This document shows, one piece after another, positions 6,614 to 13,994 of a stretch of DNA of 15,492 nucleotides. The position numbers and the translations under genes are program-made. The DNA is from an uncultured candidate division Zixibacteria bacterium (GTDB lineage Bacteria > Zixibacteria > MSB-5A5 > GN15 > PGXB01), in contig CALAMC010000005.1 in the NCBI GenBank assembly GCA_937925655.1, forward strand, positions 1 through 15,492, in the 5' to 3' direction. The notes beneath the pieces are model-generated. The model ran no database searches. It was not told where the DNA came from and saw only the letters and a program-made list of their open reading frames with translations. Each line of letters begins with the position of its first letter. Position 1 is the stretch's first letter.

Positions 6614-7555
6614 CTAAAATCGCTTCTGATAAATATGACAGTAGGGTTCTTTGCCGGTTTTTTCATAGTAATCCTGATGATAATCCTCTGCCGGCCAGAA
6701 TTTTTCGGCCTTTTCGATTTGAGTGACGACTTTATAGCCCTTATTTCCAAGAATTTGTATCAATTTTTCCGAGATGTTTTTTTGTTCGTTGTTAGTGTAA
6801 AAAATGGCCGAGCGGTACTGCTCGCCGATATCCGGACCCTGGCGGTTGTTCTGGGTGGGATCATGAATTTCAAAAAACAGTCTGGCCAAAGTTTCAAAAT
6901 CCGTTTTATCCGGGTCAAATGTCACTTGCACCGTTTCGGCATGACCGGTATTGGTGTAACAGACGTCCCGGTATGTGGGATTCTCTTTATGACCACCCAT
7001 ATAACCCGAAATAACCGACAAAACGCCGTCGATTTTTTCAAAATGGTATTCGACTCCCCAGAAACAGCCCCCGGCAAAATAGGCCGCTTCAGTCTTTTGG
7101 GCTGTCGAAGCCGGTATAAAGTTCAACGAAATGGAATTAACGCAATGTCGGGTGTTTTTCGACGTGAATCCTTCATTCTCGAAAACATGGCCCAGATGGC
7201 CGCCGCAATTGGCGCAAATGATTTCGGTTCTCATGCCGTCGGCGTCAGGTATTCTTTTTACCGCCCCGGGGATTTCATCATCGAAACTGGGCCAGCCACA
7301 GTGCGAATCGAATTTATCTTCGGAGCGATAAAGCGGGGCGTCGCATCTTTTACAGGTGTATGTTCCGGCCTCATGGTAATTATAATATTTGCCGGTAAAG
7401 GGACGTTCCGTCCCCTTGTTTATAATGACTCTTGTTTCCTCTTCGGTTAGTTTATTATATTCCATACCATTGTCCTGCGACATGATTTCCGGATTGCCCC
7501 GGGCCGTTATCGTCAGGGCCAGAGCGGTTAATAATATTATTTTAAAACAACGCAT
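6614..7555 (-). CDS. msrBA: Exported bifunctional methionine sulfoxide reductase B/A
   Basis: A fusion of MsrB and MsrA that reduces both R and S isomers of methionine sulfoxide in proteins. I start it at the ATG at 7555 (313 residues); a TTG eight codons earlier is possible. Residues 1-20 form a signal peptide (MRCFK then a hydrophobic core), so it should work outside the cytoplasm. The MsrB domain (about 34-146) has zinc-binding pairs CKRC (68-71) and CANC (114-117), CGWPSF (86-91) and the catalytic Cys138 in R-H-C-V-N-S. The MsrA domain (about 157-313) has GGCFWG with catalytic Cys164, TGHAE (203-207), and GPDIGEQYRSAIFY (240-253). C199 and C306 could help resolve disulfides. It is divergent from the antiporter gene across about 100 bases. 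The acyltransferase gene follows 151 bases downstream on the same strand. Electron donor is not encoded nearby. Confidence 0.95.
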   Translation of the reverse strand: MRCFKIILLTALALTITARGNPEIMSQDNGMEYNKLTEEETRVIINKGTERPFTGKYYNYHEAGTYTCKRCDAPLYRSEDKFDSHCGWPSFDDEIPGAVKRIPDADGMRTEIICANCGGHLGHVFENEGFTSKNTRHCVNSISLNFIPASTAQKTEAAYFAGGCFWGVEYHFEKIDGVLSVISGYMGGHKENPTYRDVCYTNTGHAETVQVTFDPDKTDFETLARLFFEIHDPTQNNRQGPDIGEQYRSAIFYTNNEQKNISEKLIQILGNKGYKVVTQIEKAEKFWPAEDYHQDYYEKTGKEPYCHIYQKRF

Positions 7556-7593
7556 TTTATCTCTTATCAGACTAAACAAGGCTGATCATAAAA

Positions 7594-7622
7594 TTGTTTC
7601 AATTTGCATCTCCGTATAGTAT
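7594..7622 (+). promoter_or_regulatory. Candidate promoter for the antiporter gene
   Basis: TTGTTT (7594-7599) and TAGTAT (7617-7622) are 17 bases apart, with an overlapping TATAGT at 7615-7620. This would give a leader of about 30 bases before the TTG start at 7658. The same 102-base region must also hold the promoter for the divergent msrBA gene, which I could not place. Confidence 0.38.
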
Positions 7623-7657
7623 GCTACCGGAAAGAATTTGATAAACGGGAGCGGTTT

Positions 7658-9469
7658 TTGGAACATCAGCTGATTGGACTGGCCAGCATTGTTGTGCTGG
7701 GAATCATTTCGCAATGGATATCATGGCGAATAAATTTGCCATCAATTCTGCTGCTTTTGATTTCCGGCTTGGTGGCCGGGCCGATTTTGGGATTACTCGA
7801 TTCCAACGCCTTGTTTGGCGACCTGTTATTTCCGCTGGTATCGATATCGGTGGCCATCATTTTATTCGAGGGCGGATTAAGCCTTCGTCTCGATGAACTA
7901 AAAAGCGTGGGCGGAATCGTCCGTAATTTGATCAGTATTGGGATACTGGTAACATGGTTATTGGCTTTTCTGGCCGCTTTTGTAATTTTGGGCATATCTT
8001 TTTGGCCGTCATTGCTTTTGGGGGCGGTTCTGGTGGTGACCGGCCCGACTGTTATTATTCCCCTTCTAAGGCAAATTCGTCCGGCGCGCAATGTCGGCTC
8101 CATTTTAAAATGGGAGGGTATCGTTAATGATCCTATCGGGGCAGTTCTGGCGGTACTTGTGTTTGAAGTCATAATTGCGGGAAGTATGCAAAGCGGCGTT
8201 TCGGCAATTGTCTTCGGTGTTATCAAAGCCGCCTTGGGCGGGACAATTATCGGGTTGATAACCGCCGGTATCCTGGTTCTTCTTTTACGCCGTTTTCTTG
8301 TCCCTGATTTTCTCCAGAATCCGGTGGCTTTGATGCTGGTCGTTATATCTTATGTTTCGGCGAATGCCTTACAGCCGGAATCAGGGCTACTGGCGGTTAC
8401 CGTAATGGGTATCGCTCTGGCGAATCAGAAATATGTTTCGATCAATCATATCGTCGAATTTAAAGAAAATCTTCGCGTCATCTTAATCTCCAGTCTATTT
8501 ATTATTCTGGCGGCGGGTCTCGACCATGAACAGCTGGCGCTGTTTGAACCGGCCAACTGGTTATTTGTCATTATATTGATCGCCATTGTTCGGCCACTGG
8601 CCGTTATGGCTTCGACAATAAAGTCAAATCTAAAATGGCAGGAAAAAGGATTTATTGCTTGGATGGCCCCGCGCGGGGTGGTGGCGGCGGCGGTCGTATC
8701 GATTTTCGCGGTCAGGCTTCAGGAGTTCGGTTTTGAGGGTTGTGAACGGTTGGTACCGCTGACCTTTCAGGTTATAATCGGCACCGTTATCGTGTACGGT
8801 TTTTCGGGTTCTTCTGTTGCCCGTGCCCTGAAAGTGGCCCAGCCAAATCCGCAGGGTATTTTATTTGTCGGGGCGCACTCCTGGATACAAGATATTGCTA
8901 TGATACTTCAAAACATGGCGTTCCGGGTAACATTGGTGGATACCAACTGGCATAATGTGGTCGATGCCCGTCAAAAAGGTCTGCCGGTCCATTATGCCGA
9001 CATTCTATCAGAGAACCTTATGGTCGATTTGCAGTTGGAGGGAATTGGCCGGGTTCTGGCTATGACGCCCAACGACGAAGTAAATGCCTTGAGCGCCCTG
9101 CACTTTCGAGATATTTTCGGGCGGTCCGAGGTCTATCAATTGTGCCCAAAGGGATTCATCAAAAGCGGACGGAAAAAGGAAACAGCACGTAATTTGCAGG
9201 GGAGATTTCTGTTCAGTGAGAAGGCTGATTTTGACTTTGTTGCGTCGCTGTTTCGCCGCCATGCGACCGTTAAGAAGACCTTGATTACAGAGGAATATGG
9301 TTTTGAGCAGTTTGTAGAACGGTACGGCGCCGATGCTCTGCCTTTGTTTATTATTACGCCCACCGGAAATTTGAAAGTAATAACGGCTATGGAACGTATC
9401 GAACCTCGTCCCGGTGAGATACTTATCAGCATTGTCGACGAACCGCCAAAGCACGGAACCGAAGAATAA
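7658..9469 (+). CDS. Cation:proton antiporter (CPA1/NhaP type) with C-terminal TrkA-N-like domain
   Basis: The 603-residue product is an inner-membrane Na+(or K+)/H+ antiporter for pH and ion balance. Residues 1 to about 390 carry roughly a dozen hydrophobic helices: LPSILLLLISGLVAGP (27-42), the ILFEGGLSL element (68-76), the VTGPTVIIPLLR stretch (127-138) and the E-G-I-V-N-D-P-I-G motif (153-161), whose N157-D158 pair is the usual ion-binding centre of CPA1 members. Residues 400-490 are a cytoplasmic Rossmann-like regulatory domain (ILFVGAHSW, VTLVDTN, LAMTPNDEVNALSA), followed by an RCK-C-like tail. I choose TTG at 7658, preceded by GGGAG at 6 to 7 bases: the peptide then begins MEHQLIGLASIVVLG, which matches the normal N-terminus of this group. 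An upstream TTG at 7604 would add 18 poorly fitting residues. The next gene follows after 50 bases. Confidence 0.93.
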   Translation: MEHQLIGLASIVVLGIISQWISWRINLPSILLLLISGLVAGPILGLLDSNALFGDLLFPLVSISVAIILFEGGLSLRLDELKSVGGIVRNLISIGILVTWLLAFLAAFVILGISFWPSLLLGAVLVVTGPTVIIPLLRQIRPARNVGSILKWEGIVNDPIGAVLAVLVFEVIIAGSMQSGVSAIVFGVIKAALGGTIIGLITAGILVLLLRRFLVPDFLQNPVALMLVVISYVSANALQPESGLLAVTVMGIALANQKYVSINHIVEFKENLRVILISSLFIILAAGLDHEQLALFEPANWLFVIILIAIVRPLAVMASTIKSNLKWQEKGFIAWMAPRGVVAAAVVSIFAVRLQEFGFEGCERLVPLTFQVIIGTVIVYGFSGSSVARALKVAQPNPQGILFVGAHSWIQDIAMILQNMAFRVTLVDTNWHNVVDARQKGLPVHYADILSENLMVDLQLEGIGRVLAMTPNDEVNALSALHFRDIFGRSEVYQLCPKGFIKSGRKKETARNLQGRFLFSEKADFDFVASLFRRHATVKKTLITEEYGFEQFVERYGADALPLFIITPTGNLKVITAMERIEPRPGEILISIVDEPPKHGTEE

Positions 9470-9519
9470 GTATATTGTAAAACAGCATATTTGCGAAATT
9501 TACAGGATCCGAGGGAAAT

Positions 9520-11109
9520 ATGTCAGTATCGATAGGTCATAAGGCCACTTTAGTTATGAAAACGGCAATGATATCTTGTGTTATTTTAATCGTTTTTGTC
9601 GCCATGTCGTCCGCCCAGAGTGATGTTGTTTCGGAATATATAAAGGCATTGAGTGACGGAGACCTCGGTCGTGCGAAAAGTTTCTGGCTGGAAGATATAA
9701 TCGCCGCCTCCGGCCGGCTGGAAATAACTTATAAAGATATCCCGGCCAAATTCGATTGTGTGTCACTGGTGGTTCAGAAGCTGGACGATATTCGTTCCGG
9801 GAAAGCCAAAGTGATGGTCGGAATGCCGGAAGAGCATGACGGGTATTATATAGTCCCCGTCACCCTGATTTACAATTTAAGTAAGGAATCCTGTAATTAT
9901 TATGTCGTCCCGCATTTCGGCAAATGGCGACTGGCCGACCGCTCCTACATATTCGCCCGCGGCTGGCCGGCGCTGGGGACAAAATATGTGGACCTGTATA
10001 TCGGTGACTCGACTCTGATCAATAACCATGCCCTGAAAGAACTGGATGATTTTATAGAACACGCGGCGAAGCAGTTGGGTATAAGCGATATACGCCTGGA
10101 ACAATTAAAAGAACAGAGAGTCGTTTATTATATTTGCAATGAAGATCAGATAGAGGCATTAACCGGTTTTAAGACCGAGGGGATGTATGATCTGGCCGTC
10201 GATCATGTTTTTTCCCAACATTTGCCCCATAAACATGAACTGGTCCATTTTCTGGTCAATTACCGACTGCAGAATCTTCCTCTTTACACCCTTCCTCTGT
10301 TGCAGGAGGGCTTGGCCGTGGCGCTGGGGGGACGCTGGGGCAAATCGCCGGAAGTGGTCATGCAATTGGGTGATATTCTTCTGAAGAATGAGTTCGTGGA
10401 TATAAATTCGTTGCTCACTTTCGACGGTTTTTATCTCGGGACCAACTCGGCGGAGATGTCATACCCGGTTGCGGGGCTTTTGGCCGACTTGATAATATCG
10501 GAACACGGTATGGACAAATTTCTGGCGCTATACCGGTTGGTGTCTGACAATCAAAACCGGGTCATGGCAATGAATGGCGATGATTTCAAGCTTAACAAAA
10601 TTCCGGCCGTTCTGGGTATATCCTATGATGAATTGATGACAGCTTTTAATAAATATCGCGAAAGGTATATGTCTGTCGGGATGCGCCCGGGAGCAGATAT
10701 TATAAATGACAAAAATACTCTGCATTTCAACGGACAGGGGTGGAATCTTGATATTGCCACCGATGGCGGCGATTATTCGATACACTACGATGGTCCGGAT
10801 GGCGCGACCTGCCGAATTTTTCTGGCAGAAAAGAATAATCCGGCGGAGAAAACTTATCAAAGCTGGATGTTTGCCGAGCAAAACCCCGGGGCACAATATC
10901 ACGGCGAAAGATTCGGGATTGTTTTTAACGGCGATGAGGCGGGCTTATATGATTTCTATCTGAATTGCCTGTTGGCCAAATATGTTTACGGCTTTGCTCC
11001 CGATTCGAGCTATAAATCCGGGGCCGGATCGGGTATCGCTTTTCGGTTTGACAGGGCCTTGTTGCCGGGAACATTGGGAGACTATGAAATTTCCGTCCAT
11101 GCCCGTTGA
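9520..11109 (+). CDS. Exported putative zinc metallopeptidase (gluzincin, peptidase MA-like)
   Basis: A 529-residue exported protein; the hydrophobic segment at about 14-31 ends in S-S-A-Q, a likely signal peptidase site. Residues 35-145 look like a helical and beta domain similar to small cystatin-like accessory modules (D-V-V-x-x-Y-I-K-A-L-S-D-G-D). The catalytic core carries HELVH (239-243), with the third zinc ligand likely Glu263 in LLQEGLAVALGG, 20 residues later, a gluzincin arrangement. It continues with S-Y-P-V-A-G-L-L-A-D-L-I-I-S-E-H-G (314-330), typical of peptidase MA-like enzymes. Residues 395-529 form a separate C-terminal beta-rich domain. GAGGG lies about 5 bases before the chosen ATG; a second ATG at 9556 would still leave the signal peptide. 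Only 50 bases separate it from the antiporter gene, so one transcript is likely. Substrate is unknown. Confidence 0.8.
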   Translation: MSVSIGHKATLVMKTAMISCVILIVFVAMSSAQSDVVSEYIKALSDGDLGRAKSFWLEDIIAASGRLEITYKDIPAKFDCVSLVVQKLDDIRSGKAKVMVGMPEEHDGYYIVPVTLIYNLSKESCNYYVVPHFGKWRLADRSYIFARGWPALGTKYVDLYIGDSTLINNHALKELDDFIEHAAKQLGISDIRLEQLKEQRVVYYICNEDQIEALTGFKTEGMYDLAVDHVFSQHLPHKHELVHFLVNYRLQNLPLYTLPLLQEGLAVALGGRWGKSPEVVMQLGDILLKNEFVDINSLLTFDGFYLGTNSAEMSYPVAGLLADLIISEHGMDKFLALYRLVSDNQNRVMAMNGDDFKLNKIPAVLGISYDELMTAFNKYRERYMSVGMRPGADIINDKNTLHFNGQGWNLDIATDGGDYSIHYDGPDGATCRIFLAEKNNPAEKTYQSWMFAEQNPGAQYHGERFGIVFNGDEAGLYDFYLNCLLAKYVYGFAPDSSYKSGAGSGIAFRFDRALLPGTLGDYEISVHAR

Positions 11110-11289
11110 TGGCATAAACTATTTTTATTCAACGATAGTTTTAAATAAATGGGTTAAATCCATCGGGCTTAATAAGATTGAAACTGTCGTGCCCTTGCCC
11201 GATGGCCCCCATTTTGACTCGTATGCGCTTTTTACCGGTTTGCCAATAGTCTGAATGTGTAAAATCAATATGACCGCCTGCCGAATAGG
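11110..11289. other. Intergenic region with inverted repeats, no gene seen
   Basis: Just after the peptidase stop, AAACTAT (11116-11122) pairs with ATAGTTT (11135-11141), a weak AT-rich hairpin. Further on, CCATCGGGC (11160-11168) pairs with GCCCGATGG (11197-11205) across a 28-base loop, with TTTT soon after. Either could end transcription of the antiporter-peptidase unit, but neither is a standard intrinsic terminator. Confidence 0.4.
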
Positions 11290-11318
11290 TTGACTATCAA
11301 TGAAGTAATAACTATTAT
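11290..11318 (+). promoter_or_regulatory. Strong predicted sigma-70-type promoter
   Basis: TTGACT (11290-11295) and TATTAT (11313-11318) are separated by exactly 17 bases, each one mismatch from consensus. Transcription should begin near 11325, leaving a short leader with GGAGG before the ATG at 11345. This is the best promoter in the window and makes the next gene an independent unit. Confidence 0.7.
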
Positions 11319-11344
11319 CATTTCTTGATTAATGGAGGAATGAA

Positions 11345-12301
11345 ATGAAATCGCGCCTTTTTATCTTGACTGTTTTGTCATTGTTGATCATGGCGGCGGC
11401 CGTTTCGGCCGACGTGAAGATAAGAACGAAGGTGACCACGAATATTCTGGGGGCGGGAGCCACGGAAACGCGGCGGACCGAGTATTTTCGCAAGGATCGG
11501 ACATATTCTGAAAGCCTCTCGGAGCCAGTTTCGGGATTAATGTCGAAAATGAATAAACCGTCACAGAAAGTGATTACGGTGACCCGTTTGGACAAAGGTG
11601 TTATCTGGAGTTTGAATGAAACGGACAAAGCCTATATAGAAACCCCCCTTGATACGATTAAGGCCCGGTTGCGAGAGAATAATTTCAAAAAGGTCAAGTC
11701 ACCTTTGCTGGGAACGAGCACGGAGCCGGAAGACTACAAATGGCGCATAACGATCTCAAAAATATTGGAGCCGACTCGAATTGGCTGGGCCGATTGCACC
11801 GGAATTGTCGCCAAGGCCATCGGTGTCAATAAAAACGACGATAATGACAAAGTGCTAATCACCTATGAGCAATGGTTTGTCGAGGATTTTCCCGGCAAGG
11901 CTGTTTTCAAAGACTATCAGGAAACCGTGAAGAAGGTTCTGGCTTCCGAGAATTTTGCGGAGCAACGGCAAATCGCCGGCATGCTGGGGGTTCTGGGTTC
12001 GGATTTTGAAGCGCTGTTTGATTCGGTTAAAGCCTTTGAGGGACTTTCGGTTAAACTCGATTTTAAAGTGGAAAAATCGACTCTGTTCGGTTTCACCGAG
12101 GCCCAGTATGATAAGGGTCTGGCCGACCCCAATAATCAGCAATTGATGAGAATCGATAATCTGATCGGCGGCAAACCCGCCAAGACGGCCAATGGAATGT
12201 TTGAATCATTCAGCATTTCCTCGTCCGTATCCAATATTGAGGAGGCCGGGCTGGATAGTGCCTTTTATGAAATTCCGCCGGACTATACCCTTAAGCCGTA
12301 A
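11345..12301 (+). CDS. Exported protein of unknown function (possibly DUF4412/LolA-fold-like)
   Basis: A 318-residue protein with a clear Sec signal peptide (MKSRLF, hydrophobic to about 19, cleavage at V-S-A-D). The mature part reads as alternating beta strands. K-I-R-T-K-V-T-T-N near 25 and an R-T-E-Y-F-R-K-D-R near 45 lead to ITVTRLDKGVIWSLNETDKAYIE (about 77-99), a 'record, then report what is bound' strand pattern seen in DUF4412 and LolA-like periplasmic proteins. A later segment has E-Q-W-F-V-E-D-F-P-G (about 176-185), also common in such proteins. No catalytic motif is visible. Start: ATG with GGAGG 6 to 7 bases upstream; an overlapping ATG six bases earlier is out of frame. It has its own promoter and ends at a bidirectional terminator shared with the tRNA. 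Function is not recognised. Confidence 0.8.
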   Translation: MKSRLFILTVLSLLIMAAAVSADVKIRTKVTTNILGAGATETRRTEYFRKDRTYSESLSEPVSGLMSKMNKPSQKVITVTRLDKGVIWSLNETDKAYIETPLDTIKARLRENNFKKVKSPLLGTSTEPEDYKWRITISKILEPTRIGWADCTGIVAKAIGVNKNDDNDKVLITYEQWFVEDFPGKAVFKDYQETVKKVLASENFAEQRQIAGMLGVLGSDFEALFDSVKAFEGLSVKLDFKVEKSTLFGFTEAQYDKGLADPNNQQLMRIDNLIGGKPAKTANGMFESFSISSSVSNIEEAGLDSAFYEIPPDYTLKP

Positions 12302-12317
12302 TCGACCGAAAAGAAAT

Positions 12318-12348
12318 AAAAAAACCCGGCCAAAATGACCGGGCTTTT
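12318..12348. terminator. Bidirectional intrinsic terminator
   Basis: The stem CCCGG (12325-12329) with CCGGG (12339-12343), extended inward by a CA/TG pair around an AAA loop, is flanked by a T-run on both sides. On the plus strand TTTT follows and ends the exported protein gene at 12301. On the minus strand the flank reads as a run of seven T, stronger, and ends the tRNA-Arg transcript. Confidence 0.85.
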
Positions 12349-12357
12349 CATATTAAA

Positions 12358-12429
12358 TACCCCCGCCAGGAATTGAACCTGGACTTCCGGCTCCGGAGGC
12401 CGACGCGCTATCCATTACACCACGGGGGC
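12358..12429 (-). tRNA. tRNA-Arg (anticodon CCG)
   Basis: On the minus strand the acceptor GCCCCCG pairs with CGGGGGT (with a closing G-U), the anticodon stem TCGGC/GCCGG encloses loop CTCCGGA with anticodon CCG, which reads the Arg codon CGG. The T arm is CCAGG-TTCAATT-CCTGG. Variable loop is four bases. The 72-base gene has discriminator A and no encoded CCA, as the next bases are TTT. It lies opposite to the flanking protein genes. Confidence 0.93.
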
Positions 12430-12450
12430 GCATATTTCAGCCAATGCGTG

Positions 12451-12483
12451 AGTCAAGAAACAGAGTCAAGGCCCGCTTGTCAA
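12451..12483 (-). promoter_or_regulatory. Upstream region of the tRNA with three TTGAC repeats
   Basis: Read on the minus strand, TTGACA (12478-12483), TTGACT (12464-12469) and TTGACT (12451-12456) lie 14 and 13 bases apart upstream of the tRNA. One or more may be a -35 box, but I find no good -10 box at proper spacing, so the actual promoter is not placed. Confidence 0.3.
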
Positions 12484-12504
12484 TTATTCTTTTAAGCCGG
12501 GGGC

Positions 12505-12510
12505 TATAAT
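12505..12510 (+). promoter_or_regulatory. Candidate -10 box (TATAAT) for the ABC transporter operon
   Basis: A consensus TATAAT lies 25 bases before the ATG at 12535. The nearest TTGTCA (12477-12482) is 22 bases away, too far for an ordinary -35. If used, the leader would be very short, consistent with the absence of a Shine-Dalgarno sequence in front of the permease start. Confidence 0.4.
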
Positions 12511-12534
12511 TGAATCATTTCCGCCTTGATTTAC

Positions 12535-13263
12535 ATGACCGCCATATATAACTTTAACATTTTTAGAGGAATAAACGATTTGATTGAGTGGGCCTCGCAA
12601 CAGCTTGTTATCTATATCGATATTTTCAAATATCTTTTGCCCGCCGTTCCCAAGACGATCCTTATAACCGTTTCGTCCTTTGTGCTGGCGCTGGCACTGG
12701 GGCTTATATTTGGTTTGCTTCGGATATCGTATCGGAAGCCGGTCAGGACGCTGGCCGGGATTTATATCGATGCCATCCGCGGGGTGCCGCTGTTGGTTCA
12801 GATTTTCTTCATCTATTTCGGGCTGGGGGCGGTTTTAAATCTGGAACGATTTACCGCCGGAGTTCTGGCGATCGGGATATGTTATTCGGCATATCTGGCC
12901 GAAATTTTCAGGGCCGGGATTGAAGCCATCGACCACGGACAGTATGAGGCCGCCTATTCCCTGGGGATGACCCGTTTGCAGACTCTACGACACGTGATTA
13001 TTCCCCAGTCAATAAGAATCGTCATACCGCCGATTGCCAACCAGTTCATTGCGGCCCTCAAGGATTCATCCCTGGTTTCGATTATCGGCCTGCGTGAACT
13101 CACTCGAGCCGGGCGGGAGTACTACTCCCAGAATTTCACCGATTTTCAAACCTGGCTCCTGGTCGGAGTTATTTACCTGATAATGACCATAGGCGCAAGC
13201 CGGGTGGTCAAATGGCTGGAAAGATACTTTGCGGTGAAGGGCTTCGGAACACTGAAAGCATGA
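12535..13263 (+). CDS. Polar amino acid ABC transporter permease (HisM/GlnP family)
   Basis: A 242-residue inner-membrane subunit that would form the translocation channel of a polar amino acid importer. After a short N-terminal segment, the hydrophobic helices run from about 34 to 230. The family signature is seen in the D-A-I-R-G-V-P-L-L-V-Q stretch (79-89) and in the EAA loop, EAAYSLGMTRLQTLRHVIIPQ (138-158), which docks on the ATPase. The ATG at 12535 lacks a Shine-Dalgarno; a TTG at 12526 is possible and equally weak. It shares ATGA (13260-13263) with the ATPase start, so the two are co-translated. The C-terminus (LERYFAVKGFGTLKA) is typical. Which amino acid is carried cannot be said, as the periplasmic binding protein that sets specificity is not in the window. 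Confidence 0.92.
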   Translation: MTAIYNFNIFRGINDLIEWASQQLVIYIDIFKYLLPAVPKTILITVSSFVLALALGLIFGLLRISYRKPVRTLAGIYIDAIRGVPLLVQIFFIYFGLGAVLNLERFTAGVLAIGICYSAYLAEIFRAGIEAIDHGQYEAAYSLGMTRLQTLRHVIIPQSIRIVIPPIANQFIAALKDSSLVSIIGLRELTRAGREYYSQNFTDFQTWLLVGVIYLIMTIGASRVVKWLERYFAVKGFGTLKA

Positions 13264-13994
13264 TTATACAAATAAAAAATCTGTATCGCCGATTCGGGAA
13301 GACGCAGGCTGTGGATGATGTCAGCCTGGATGTGGAACAGGGAGAGGTGGTCGTAATAATCGGCCCATCCGGCTCCGGTAAATCCACCTTTTTGCGCTGC
13401 CTCAACGCGCTTGAGGATATCGATTCCGGAGAAATTATAATCGAGGGTCATCGAATAGACCGAAGTCACAAGGATATACACCGGGTAAGGCTCGAAGTCG
13501 GTATGGTGTTCCAAAATTTCAATCTGTTTCCGCATCTGAACGTTATAGAAAATGTCAAGCTGGCCCAGAAGGTAGTGAGGAAACGCTCCGATGATGTGGC
13601 GCATCGGCGCGCTCTGGAGCTTCTGGAGCAAGTGGGGTTGGGCGACAAAACTCTGGCCTACCCGGCGGAATTATCAGGGGGACAAAAACAGCGGGTGGCT
13701 ATTGTCCGGGCGCTGGCAATGGACCCCAAAATCATGCTTTTTGATGAGGTCACTTCGGCGCTCGACCCCGAAATGATCGGCGAGGTTCTGGACGTGATGA
13801 AATATCTGGCCCAAAAAGGGATGACAATGCTGGTCGTGACTCATAAATTGAGTTTTGCACGTGATGTCGCCGACCGCGTCATATTTATGGAAAATGGGCG
13901 GATTGTCGAGCAGGGAAGTCCGGCGCAGATTTTTGACAATCCGGCTATAGCCAGAACCCGGCAGTTTTTAACCAGTGCTTTGGGAGATCAATGA
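13260..13994 (+). CDS. Amino acid ABC transporter ATP-binding protein (GlnQ/HisP family)
   Basis: A 244-residue cytoplasmic ATPase driving the preceding permease. It has Walker A GPSGSGKST (35-43), a Q-loop at Gln85, signature LSGGQ (138-142), Walker B IMLFDE (158-163), the D-loop SALDPE and a switch His195 in VVTHK. MIIQIKNLYRRFG at the start and length match the family. The ORF can be read farther upstream to 13212, but this lies inside the permease gene; the ATG overlapping the permease stop (ATGA) is the natural start. Residue Val164 sits where proline is more common (FDEVTSALD), a frequent variant in this group. Its stop overlaps a start for the next gene in the same ATGA fashion. Confidence 0.95.
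   Translation: MIIQIKNLYRRFGKTQAVDDVSLDVEQGEVVVIIGPSGSGKSTFLRCLNALEDIDSGEIIIEGHRIDRSHKDIHRVRLEVGMVFQNFNLFPHLNVIENVKLAQKVVRKRSDDVAHRRALELLEQVGLGDKTLAYPAELSGGQKQRVAIVRALAMDPKIMLFDEVTSALDPEMIGEVLDVMKYLAQKGMTMLVVTHKLSFARDVADRVIFMENGRIVEQGSPAQIFDNPAIARTRQFLTSALGDQ

Noticed and set aside
6635..7450. A 271-codon plus-strand open frame
   Set aside because: It is fully antisense to the unmistakable MsrB-MsrA gene, with no ribosome site or motif.
7666..8226. A 186-codon minus-strand open frame
   Set aside because: It is antisense to the antiporter membrane domain, and is a common mirror of hydrophobic codons.
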